Both the position numbers and the translations under genes were made by a program. 7,569 nucleotides of DNA from positions 1-7,569 of the forward strand of contig JBGVIJ010000069.1 of NCBI GenBank assembly GCA_045123075.1, written 5' to 3'. Source of the DNA: JAHHUH01 sp045123075. Lineage in GTDB: Bacteria; Bacillota; Negativicutes; Acidaminococcales; Acidaminococcaceae. The notes under the pieces were generated by a model, which had not been told where the DNA came from, did no database searches, and saw only the letters and a list, made by a program, of their open reading frames with translations. The first letter of the stretch is position 1. Every line of letters starts with the position of its first letter. This document shows, piece by piece, positions 1-4,854 of this stretch.

Positions 1-154
1 CGGAGGTATCAGTACCACCACCGGGAGCTTTCGGGATAATTACAGTAATTTCTTTGTCAGCAGGATAAGCAGCTTTTTTAGCATCGCCACCGCAGCCTGC
101 AACCATTACTGCCATAGTCAGCAATGCCATCAGAACTACAAGAATCTTTTTCAT
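1..154 (-). CDS. TTT-family (TctC/Bug) substrate-binding lipoprotein, 5' part only
   Basis: This is the N-terminal 51 codons of an extracytoplasmic solute receptor of the tripartite tricarboxylate transporter (TctC/Bug) family; the rest lies beyond the left edge. Translating from the ATG at 152-154 gives a lipoprotein signal peptide: MKK, then a hydrophobic stretch, then the lipobox V-A-G-C with the lipidated cysteine at residue 21. A short GGDAKKAA linker follows. The mature start reads YPADKEITVIIP, then APGGGTD at residues 43-49, which matches the family signature (YP-x-KPI-x-x-I/V-P-x-x-x-GGG-x-D) in the first beta strand and ligand loop. Family members bind carboxylates such as citrate, tartrate or other organic acids and deliver them to a TctA/TctB membrane pair. 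The ligand cannot be read from this fragment. The start is supported by AAGGAG 10 nt upstream. It lies 55 nt after the sialidase-like gene on the same strand with no terminator between them, so the two may share a transcript. Family assignment is firm; substrate is unknown. Confidence 0.88.
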   Translation of the reverse strand, partial: MKKILVVLMALLTMAVMVAGCGGDAKKAAYPADKEITVIIPKAPGGGTDTS

Positions 155-194
155 TCTAAGTACACTCCTTAAAAATTTTATACACACTCATTTT

Positions 195-200
195 ATTATA
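195..200 (-). promoter_or_regulatory. Possible -10 element before the TctC-like gene
   Basis: On the minus strand this reads TATAAT, a perfect -10 hexamer, in the 55-nt gap between the sialidase-like gene and the lipoprotein gene. No convincing -35 sits 16-18 nt upstream: the hexamer at 17-nt spacing reads AGGAAT. The gap is very AT-rich, so a chance match is quite likely. If used, it would give the lipoprotein its own transcript in addition to readthrough from the gene above. Confidence 0.25.
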
Positions 201-209
201 TAAAGTTAA

Positions 210-1220
210 TTAAAGCAATTCCTCACGAGAAATTTCTACGCAAGCAATATTCTTTCTGTTCCAAGTGTAGGTAATAACCAAGCCTTCATCACCTGCAATA
301 ATAGCTGGATAGGAGAATTCTCCAGGTTCACTTTCTAAATCGTAAAGCTTGTGCCAAGTTGCACCATTGTCTTCAGATTTGAAAAGACTTAAGGGAGAGC
401 GCATGCCCCAATTTGCCTGCACAGGGTTACACACAAGGTACAGATTACCGTCAAAAGGTACTTTTACCAAGTCAAGCCCACTATTATTATTGGGAAGTTC
501 AGTTTTATAAGCATCGCTCCAAGTTTTGCCATAGTCTGCACTATCAGCACGATACACGTAACCTTCACTACTACGCAGAAGCATGTGCACTCTGCCCTCC
601 GCACTCTCCCACAAGCTTGGCTGAATAACTCCGCGTCCGTAGAAAGACTGCTCACTTACGGCAATGTTACTTTCTGCAGTCTTCTCCCCTGCTTTGTACG
701 AAAGTCCTGCAATTTCGATAGGTGCAGATTTTTTCCAAGTAGCACAACCATCAGTACTTACATCTACAAAAGCAGACCATATGCCTTTTTCAATAGAACC
801 ACCTGCAACGACGGAACAGTTGCTTAAAGTAATAGGTTTATTACGAACGGGACCTCTGCCTCCGCTAACGTCATCTGCTACCATTTCACAGAGCTCATTC
901 CAGGTTTTCCCATCATCTGAGGAAGTCATTATATAGGTTTGCCAATCGGAAATTTGTTGTCCTTCTTTATAGAAAAGGTGCAATTTGCCTTGCTCATTGT
1001 AAAAAAGTACAGGGTTCCAGTTAGCTTCGGCACCATCTGCCAATTTTATAGGAACAGTCCATTTACCAGCAAGCTTGCGGCTACTCCAAATAGCAACGTC
1101 TGCTTTGCCCTCGTGAGTACCACCAAACCAACAGCTTAATAAACCATCAGGAGTTTTGATAACAGTAGAAGCGTGGCAAAAATCTGTGGGCAATTCGTTA
1201 ATTATAAATTCTTTTTTCAT
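210..1220 (-). CDS. Sialidase-like BNR/Asp-box protein (cytoplasmic, six-bladed propeller)
   Basis: A 336-residue protein of the BNR_2/exo-alpha-sialidase-like superfamily. Four Asp boxes (S-x-D-x-G-x-T-W type) are visible: SSDDGKTW at 100-107, STDGCATW at 155-162 (with C-A in place of the usual G-x, so degenerate), SADYGKTW at 227-234 and SEDNGATW at 282-289. Their spacing fits the blades of a beta-propeller of this length. Other conserved-looking blocks are FGGTHEGKADVAIW (32-45), GRGPVRNKP (121-129), QPSLWES (200-206), LLRSSEG (214-220) and EPGEFSYPAI (298-307). No signal peptide, membrane segment or lectin/CBM domain is present, so it probably acts in the cytoplasm. I do not see the FRIP motif that marks typical bacterial sialidases near the N terminus, and I cannot assign the catalytic Arg triad or Tyr/Glu pair. 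The substrate may therefore be a sialic acid derivative or another sugar. The start is supported by AGGTGA 6 nt upstream. Fold class is confident; enzymatic function is not. Confidence 0.85.
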   Translation of the reverse strand: MKKEFIINELPTDFCHASTVIKTPDGLLSCWFGGTHEGKADVAIWSSRKLAGKWTVPIKLADGAEANWNPVLFYNEQGKLHLFYKEGQQISDWQTYIMTSSDDGKTWNELCEMVADDVSGGRGPVRNKPITLSNCSVVAGGSIEKGIWSAFVDVSTDGCATWKKSAPIEIAGLSYKAGEKTAESNIAVSEQSFYGRGVIQPSLWESAEGRVHMLLRSSEGYVYRADSADYGKTWSDAYKTELPNNNSGLDLVKVPFDGNLYLVCNPVQANWGMRSPLSLFKSEDNGATWHKLYDLESEPGEFSYPAIIAGDEGLVITYTWNRKNIACVEISREELL

Positions 1221-1233
1221 AGAAAGTCACCTA

Positions 1234-1254
1234 TTCAACACTATTGTGTTTGAA
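1234..1254 (-). promoter_or_regulatory. Inverted repeat beside the sialidase-like gene's RBS, with a weak promoter match
   Basis: On the minus strand TTCAAACAC, AATA, GTGTTGAA form an inverted repeat with 8-nt arms (1246-1254 and 1234-1241), a 4-nt centre and one extra A in the left arm. It ends one nucleotide before the AGGTGA ribosome binding site (1227-1232). A weak promoter match overlaps it: TTGGGC (1266-1271), 17 nt, CACAAT (1243-1248). That would start transcription a few bases before the ribosome binding site. The -35 lies inside the rpsO terminator hairpin. The repeat could be an operator or a small hairpin that limits ribosome access. Both roles are inference from position. Confidence 0.35.
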
Positions 1255-1285
1255 AAAAAGAGCCTGCCCAATTGGACAAGCTCTT
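1253..1285 (-). terminator. Rho-independent terminator of rpsO
   Basis: The minus strand reads AAGAGCTTGTCC (1274-1285), a loop AATT (1270-1273), then GGGCAGGCTCTT (1258-1269), running straight into a tract of seven T (1253-1259), two of which also pair in the stem. This gives a 12-bp stem with two G-U pairs. It begins 13 nt after the rpsO stop codon. Its geometry is that of a strong intrinsic terminator, so rpsO probably ends its transcript here. The sialidase-like gene starts only 32 nt further on, so it needs readthrough or a promoter packed into or beside this hairpin. Confidence 0.92.
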
Positions 1286-1298
1286 GTGTTTTCTGAAA

Positions 1299-1565
1299 TT
1301 ATTTACGGATACCGAGTTTAGCGATGATTGCGCGATAACGTTCGATATCTTTTTTCATCAGGTAGTTCAACAAACCACGACGTTTACCTACCATTTTCAG
1401 CAGGCCACGACGGGAGTGATGGTCTTTTTTGTGTTCTTTCAAGTGTTCGGTCAAGTATTTGATACGACCGGTCAATACAGCGATTTGTACTTCCGGAGAA
1501 CCGGTGTCGCCTTCGTGACGTGCATTGTCAACGATAAGAGATTGTTTTGCTTCGCTAGTCAACAT
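1299..1565 (-). CDS. rpsO: Ribosomal protein uS15
   Basis: An 88-residue protein of full family length. S15 binds the three-way junction of helices 20-22 in 16S rRNA early in 30S assembly and later contributes to a bridge with the 50S subunit. Family signatures are GDTGSPEVQ at 19-27 and HLKEHKKDHHSRRGLL at 41-56, followed by MVGKRRGLLNYL at 58-69. The basic, helical character is as expected. The ATG is preceded by AGGAGG at 9-nt spacing, a near-ideal ribosome binding site. It has its own promoter and a structured leader upstream and a strong terminator immediately downstream, so it is probably a monocistronic, self-regulated unit, with some readthrough from ribF possible. Leucine and serine codons TTA, CTA and TCA are all absent, consistent with high expression. 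In many bacteria pnp follows rpsO; here it does not. Confidence 0.98.
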   Translation of the reverse strand: MLTSEAKQSLIVDNARHEGDTGSPEVQIAVLTGRIKYLTEHLKEHKKDHHSRRGLLKMVGKRRGLLNYLMKKDIERYRAIIAKLGIRK

Positions 1566-1595
1566 TGTTAGTTGCCTCCTAAAATTTTAAAATTC

Positions 1596-1639
1596 CCAAA
1601 GCATAGACGCCGTCGGAGTTGCGTACATCCAAGCCTCGG
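1596..1639 (-). promoter_or_regulatory. Structured rpsO leader, likely S15 autoregulatory element
   Basis: Between the rpsO promoter and its ribosome binding site the transcript can fold into one long arm. The outer stem pairs CCGAGGC (1633-1639) with GCUUUGG (1596-1602) through 7 bp, including G-U pairs. The inner stem pairs AUGUACGC (1621-1628) with GCGUCUAU (1603-1610), 8 positions with one mismatch. An asymmetric UUGG bulge (1629-1632) separates the stems on the 5' side, and the apical loop is 1611-1620. The bulge plus the next base (UUGGA) is complementary to UCCGA in the loop, allowing a competing helix or pseudoknot. S15 is known to repress its own mRNA in several bacteria by binding leader structures that mimic its rRNA site, with G-U/G-C pairs next to a junction. 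The pairing is seen directly; S15 control is inferred from position and family knowledge. Confidence 0.7.
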
Positions 1640-1654
1640 TTCACATACTGGATA

Positions 1655-1684
1655 AGTATATCACATCAATTAGTGTTCAAGCAA
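1655..1684 (-). promoter_or_regulatory. rpsO promoter (-35 TTGCTT, extended -10 TATACT)
   Basis: The minus strand reads TTGCTT (1679-1684), an 18-nt spacer, then TATACT (1655-1660). A TGA triplet directly before TATACT (1661-1663) makes an extended -10, TG-n-TATACT. Transcription would start near 1648, giving a leader of about 83 nt that contains the foldable arm described for rpsO. An alternative -35, TTGAAC at 1675-1680, is too close at 14 nt. The promoter lies just past the ribF stop codon, allowing rpsO to be expressed independently of the upstream operon. Confidence 0.72.
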
Positions 1685-1699
1685 GTAGTTTTGTTAAAT

Positions 1700-2620
1700 T
1701 TATAACAAATTTAGACAAGTTTCTTTGTCTTTCTTTAACTGTTCTACCAACGCATACACGCCAGCAAATTTTACTTCGCCACGAATACGCTCGATAAACG
1801 CAACGGTAATTTCCTTTCCATAAAGATTACCGTTAAAATCAAAGATATTTACCTCCAAGCGTGCTTCTTCCACATCGCCGAAGGTAGGGTTCTTACCAAT
1901 ATTGCCCATGCCCTTATAGCATTTATCGTCAATGTAAACATTCACTGCATAAACACCACCTGCGGGCACAGCAATCTTAGTAGATTCCAACGCTAAATTA
2001 GCTGTCGGAAAACCTATTGTATTTCCGCGTTGATTTCCAAGCACCACAGTTCCGCTTAAAGTATATGCTCGTCCTAACATATGTTGCGCCTTAGCCACTT
2101 CGCCAGCTGCAATCAAATGGCGGATTGCAGTACTACTGATAACTTCTTGGTTATCACTGACTAAAGGACGCACAATAAGCTTACAGTTATGTTCCTGCGC
2201 AAAAGCTGTCAGTGTTTGGATGTTTCCTGCACCCTTACTGCCAAAGGTAAAGTTTTCACCACAAACCAAGCAACTGAAATTCAGTACACTGAGTTTTTCT
2301 AAAAACTTTTCTGGAGATAAATTTGCCAAAGCTTCATCAAAGGTAATGTCTAACAGTAAATCAACACCCATTTCTTCAAAGCAGTCGAGCTTTTGTTCCT
2401 GAGTAAACAAGGCAACAGGCACAAGCTCCGGCTTAATTAAAGAAAGAGGATGATTGCTAAAGGTAAACACTGCCAGACAGTTTCCTTGCCGCTGTGCATA
2501 CTCTTTAGCACTACCGATAACATCCTTGTGTCCTAAATGAAGACCGTCAAAAGTCCCCAAGGCAATAACACAGGGTTCAGTAAAAGTATGAAGTTGTTCT
2601 AAAGAACGAATTATCTTCAT
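1700..2620 (-). CDS. ribF: Bifunctional riboflavin kinase / FAD synthetase
   Basis: A 306-residue, full-length bifunctional flavin enzyme. It phosphorylates riboflavin to FMN with ATP and then adenylylates FMN to FAD, in the cytosol. The N-terminal FAD synthetase (nucleotidyltransferase) half shows GTFDGLHLGH at 22-31 (the HxGH-type ATP-binding motif), FTFSNHP at 52-58, GENFTFGSKGAG at 121-132 and SSTAIR at 162-167. The C-terminal flavokinase half shows GNQRGNTIGFPTANL at 195-209, with the PTAN motif, then GVYAVNV at 222-228, NIGKNPTFG at 240-248 and LEVNIFDFNGNLYGKEI at 255-271. The ATG is preceded by AAAGGA at close spacing, and it starts 21 nt after the truB stop, so the genes are probably co-transcribed. 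The truB-ribF pair is a widely conserved arrangement. No defect is visible. No FMN riboswitch lies in the small gap upstream. Confidence 0.97.
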   Translation of the reverse strand: MKIIRSLEQLHTFTEPCVIALGTFDGLHLGHKDVIGSAKEYAQRQGNCLAVFTFSNHPLSLIKPELVPVALFTQEQKLDCFEEMGVDLLLDITFDEALANLSPEKFLEKLSVLNFSCLVCGENFTFGSKGAGNIQTLTAFAQEHNCKLIVRPLVSDNQEVISSTAIRHLIAAGEVAKAQHMLGRAYTLSGTVVLGNQRGNTIGFPTANLALESTKIAVPAGGVYAVNVYIDDKCYKGMGNIGKNPTFGDVEEARLEVNIFDFNGNLYGKEITVAFIERIRGEVKFAGVYALVEQLKKDKETCLNLL

Positions 2621-2641
2621 ATTTATCCTTTCAACACGAAA

Positions 2642-3532
2642 TTAAGATTCTATAGATTGCTTTTCTAAAGTTCTTTTTGCAAATACTTTATCTGCCTTTA
2701 CTCTTTCTTCCACGCAAGTTCCAATTCCCAAAAACTCACCATCAGAAGCGCACAATACATATTGTCCTTCTGCAGTACCAGCAATGGTAGTGCGCACACC
2801 ATTAGTAATGCGTGCAGCTTGATTGTCAGTAAGCACAAGTTTAGGCAAATGGTCTACTGCTGTTACAGGTTCTTCTACGCAAGAAGCAGGATCAGCAGCA
2901 ATTTCTTGTAAAGTGTGGGATTCATTCAAGTGATAGCTACCCACTTGAGTGCGTAGCAAGAAGCTCATAGTTCCGCAAGTACCAAGAGCGGTGGCGATGT
3001 CTTCACCCAGCACGCGAATATAAGTGCCTTTGGAGCAGTCTACCGCTAAAGTTAAAGTAGTTGCAGTAAAATTGAGCAGTTCTAATTTATATACTTCAAT
3101 ATCACGTAGCTCACGCTCTACCTCTACGCCCTTACGAGCCAGTTGGTAAAGCTTTTGACCGTTAATCTTGATAGCAGAATACATGGGAGGTAATTGCTTT
3201 TGCTTTCCTAAAAAGCTTTGCAATACCTTTTGCAGAGTTTCCTCAGTAAATTCCGGTACAGGCATTTCTTTAACAACAGTACCGCTGTCATCGCCAGTAT
3301 CAGTTTGTTTACCCAAGGTAACTTCTACTAAGTACTGCTTACGTCCTTCAACGGCAAATTCCAACAGACGAGTTGCAGTACCTGTAAAAACAGGAAGAAC
3401 TCCTGCCGCATCAGGGTCAAGAGTTCCCCCATGTCCAACTTTTTTAGTGTTAAGAGCACGGCGCAGAAAAGCAATTACATCGTGGGAAGTCATTCCGGGA
3501 GGTTTTAATACATTAAAAATTCCATCGCTCAT
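2642..3532 (-). CDS. truB: tRNA pseudouridine(55) synthase
   Basis: A 296-residue TruB-family enzyme that isomerises U55 in the T loop of tRNAs to pseudouridine. The catalytic motif is HGGTLDPDAAGVLP at 34-47, with D39 the expected nucleophile. Other family landmarks are FNVLKPPGMTSHD at 6-18, KQY at 65-67 (the active-site tyrosine), GKQTDTGDDSG at 74-84, QLPPMYSAIKINGQKLY at 113-129 and KGTYIRVLGEDI at 168-179 (base-stacking Tyr and Arg). The C-terminal part from about 228 has the length and position of the PUA-like domain. The start overlaps the nrnA stop in an ATGA arrangement (4 nt), with only a weak purine-rich site upstream, so translation is probably coupled to nrnA. It is intact and in the usual context between an upstream ribosome-maturation gene set and ribF. 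Confidence 0.97.
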   Translation of the reverse strand: MSDGIFNVLKPPGMTSHDVIAFLRRALNTKKVGHGGTLDPDAAGVLPVFTGTATRLLEFAVEGRKQYLVEVTLGKQTDTGDDSGTVVKEMPVPEFTEETLQKVLQSFLGKQKQLPPMYSAIKINGQKLYQLARKGVEVERELRDIEVYKLELLNFTATTLTLAVDCSKGTYIRVLGEDIATALGTCGTMSFLLRTQVGSYHLNESHTLQEIAADPASCVEEPVTAVDHLPKLVLTDNQAARITNGVRTTIAGTAEGQYVLCASDGEFLGIGTCVEERVKADKVFAKRTLEKQSIES

Positions 3533-4479
3533 AATGCTTTACCCACTACAGCCAAAAGCTGTGCTTTTGCTTCTTCCACAGGTGCGTAAATAGTACAGCC
3601 TGCTGCTCTAAGGTGACCGCCACCGCCGAAGCTAAGCGCCACACTAGCCACGTCAACACTGCTGGAACGCATGCTAACGCGAGTTACTTCAGGCTCTACC
3701 GCCTTAAACATAATAGCCACTTCTACACCTTCGATATAACGAGGATAGGAAACGAAGCTATCTGTTTGGGCTTCTTTATCATACAAATCATTGGTAATGG
3801 TAATATGTGCAACCTTACCTTCGTAATCAAAGGTTAAGGAAGGCAACACCTTTGCCAAAAGCTCTGTAGTCTTACGGCTACGAACATCCAACATATCAGA
3901 GATTTCGTTAGGTTTCACACCATAATCTAACAGTTTGGCAGCGCGTTGCATAGTTTTGGAAGTAGTGTTGGAATAACGGAAGGAACCACAGTCAGTGGTA
4001 ATTGCAGTGTAAAAATCAACTGCAATGGCTTCATCGTATTCCCAACCCATTGCCTCAAACAAATCGCACATAATTTCCCCTGCTGCTGCAGCTTCTGCAT
4101 CAAGATACAGATAATCAGCAAATTCAGTGTTGGAAATATGGTGGTCAATATTAAGAAGCACAGGTGCTTTAACTACTTCATTGCAAATGCCTACTCTATC
4201 AAAAGAGCTAGCATCTACAACTACAAACAAGTCAGCCTCGACAATTACACCTGCTTCCGGTCTGCGCACTTTCTCGATACCGGGAATGAAGCTTAAGCTT
4301 TTGTTAATGTCATCATCAACAAAAACGATTACTTCCTTACCTTTTTGTTCTAAAAAACGTGCAAGTCCGAGAGCAGAACCTAAAGTATCACCGTCAGGGC
4401 TAACGTGGCAGCACAAAACAATCTTTTGTGCTGCCAGCAGCATATTACCTGTTTCGAGCAGATTAATCTTCTTGCTCAT
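3529..4479 (-). CDS. nrnA: DHH/DHHA1 phosphoesterase, nanoRNase/pAp phosphatase
   Basis: A 316-residue member of the NrnA group of DHH phosphoesterases, close to the size of Bacillus NrnA. NrnA degrades 2-5-nt RNAs left by RNA decay and dephosphorylates 3'-phosphoadenosine 5'-phosphate, using Mn2+. The DHH domain shows motif I HVSPDGD at 25-31, the metal-binding Asp D89 in VVVDAS, the signature IDHH at 111-114 and TTDCGSFRY at 161-169 with D163. The C-terminal DHHA1 domain ends in GGGGHLRAAG at 285-294, the substrate-binding glycine loop. I chose the ATG at 4477-4479 (MSKKINLL) because homology starts just after it and AAGG lies 8-9 nt upstream. An in-frame ATG at 4513-4515 would add only a 12-residue Lys-rich stretch. 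The chosen start overlaps the rbfA stop by 17 nt and the stop overlaps truB by 4 nt, implying translational coupling. Biochemical role is inferred from family membership. Confidence 0.93.
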   Translation of the reverse strand: MSKKINLLETGNMLLAAQKIVLCCHVSPDGDTLGSALGLARFLEQKGKEVIVFVDDDINKSLSFIPGIEKVRRPEAGVIVEADLFVVVDASSFDRVGICNEVVKAPVLLNIDHHISNTEFADYLYLDAEAAAAGEIMCDLFEAMGWEYDEAIAVDFYTAITTDCGSFRYSNTTSKTMQRAAKLLDYGVKPNEISDMLDVRSRKTTELLAKVLPSLTFDYEGKVAHITITNDLYDKEAQTDSFVSYPRYIEGVEVAIMFKAVEPEVTRVSMRSSSVDVASVALSFGGGGHLRAAGCTIYAPVEEAKAQLLAVVGKAL

Positions 4480-4837
4480 GGCTTTTGCCTTCTTCTTCTT
4501 TTTTAATCTTATCAAGAATGCTTTGGATGTGAGCGCTGTATTCCATAGAAGTATCCTTCACAAGAATCAGGTTGGGAGCAAAACGCAAACGAATACGTTT
4601 AGCGATTTCACTACGCATATAACCCAACGCTTTGTTCAGTGCTTTCCAGCATTCTTCGTGTTTATCTTCGGGGCCATACAAGCTTACGTAAACTTTTGCG
4701 ATGCTCATATCGTCAGTAAGTTCTACACCGGTAATGGTAACGAACTGGATGCGAGAATCTTTTACGTCGAAAAGAAGCATATTGCTAATTTCGTGTTGGA
4801 TAGCCTCTTGTACTTTTTCTACTCTTAGTCTAGCCAT
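4463..4837 (-). CDS. rbfA: 30S ribosome-binding factor A
   Basis: A 124-residue RbfA, full length. It is a single KH-type domain protein that binds the 30S subunit near the 5' end of 16S rRNA and helps its late maturation, notably in the cold. Visible family features are the basic start MARLRVEKVQEAIQHEIS, FVTITGVELTDDMSIAKVYVS at 32-52 (beta strands), the helix with the kinked A-x-G signature ALGYMRSEIAKRI at 70-82, and RFAPNLILVKDTSMEYSAHI at 85-104. The tail from 110 is charged (KKEEEGKSHEQED) and probably disordered. The AGGTGA ribosome binding site is close to the ATG, with about 3-4 nt spacing. It begins 17 nt after infB and its end overlaps nrnA. Codon choice resembles infB: one CTA at codon 4 and otherwise no TTA, CTA or TCA. 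Confidence 0.96.
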   Translation of the reverse strand: MARLRVEKVQEAIQHEISNMLLFDVKDSRIQFVTITGVELTDDMSIAKVYVSLYGPEDKHEECWKALNKALGYMRSEIAKRIRLRFAPNLILVKDTSMEYSAHIQSILDKIKKEEEGKSHEQED

Positions 4838-4854
4838 AATTCACCTGCTTGACT

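Noticed and set aside
1272..1571. A 99-codon plus-strand open frame opposite rpsO.
   Set aside because: Same cause as the frame opposite infB: it mirrors the biased codons of rpsO and resembles no protein I know.
1691..1708. Inverted repeat TTGTTA/TAACAA at the ribF stop as a terminator.
   Set aside because: The stem is six A/T-rich pairs and is not followed by a T tract, so it is unlikely to terminate transcription.
2621..2641. FMN riboswitch upstream of ribF.
   Set aside because: Only 21 nt separate truB and ribF, far too little for the RFN element, and no such motif is seen.
4477..4515. An upstream in-frame ATG for nrnA that adds a Lys-rich 12-residue extension.
   Set aside because: The extension lies inside the A/G-rich end of rbfA, has no family homology, and the ATG at 4479 has better placed purines upstream.
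4463..4515. A run of six A followed by GAAGAAGAAGG near the rbfA end as a frameshift site fusing RbfA to NrnA.
   Set aside because: In the rbfA frame the run reads T-AAA-AAA-G, not a standard X-XXY-YYZ slippery heptamer, and no downstream stimulatory structure is apparent. Overlapping starts explain the arrangement.
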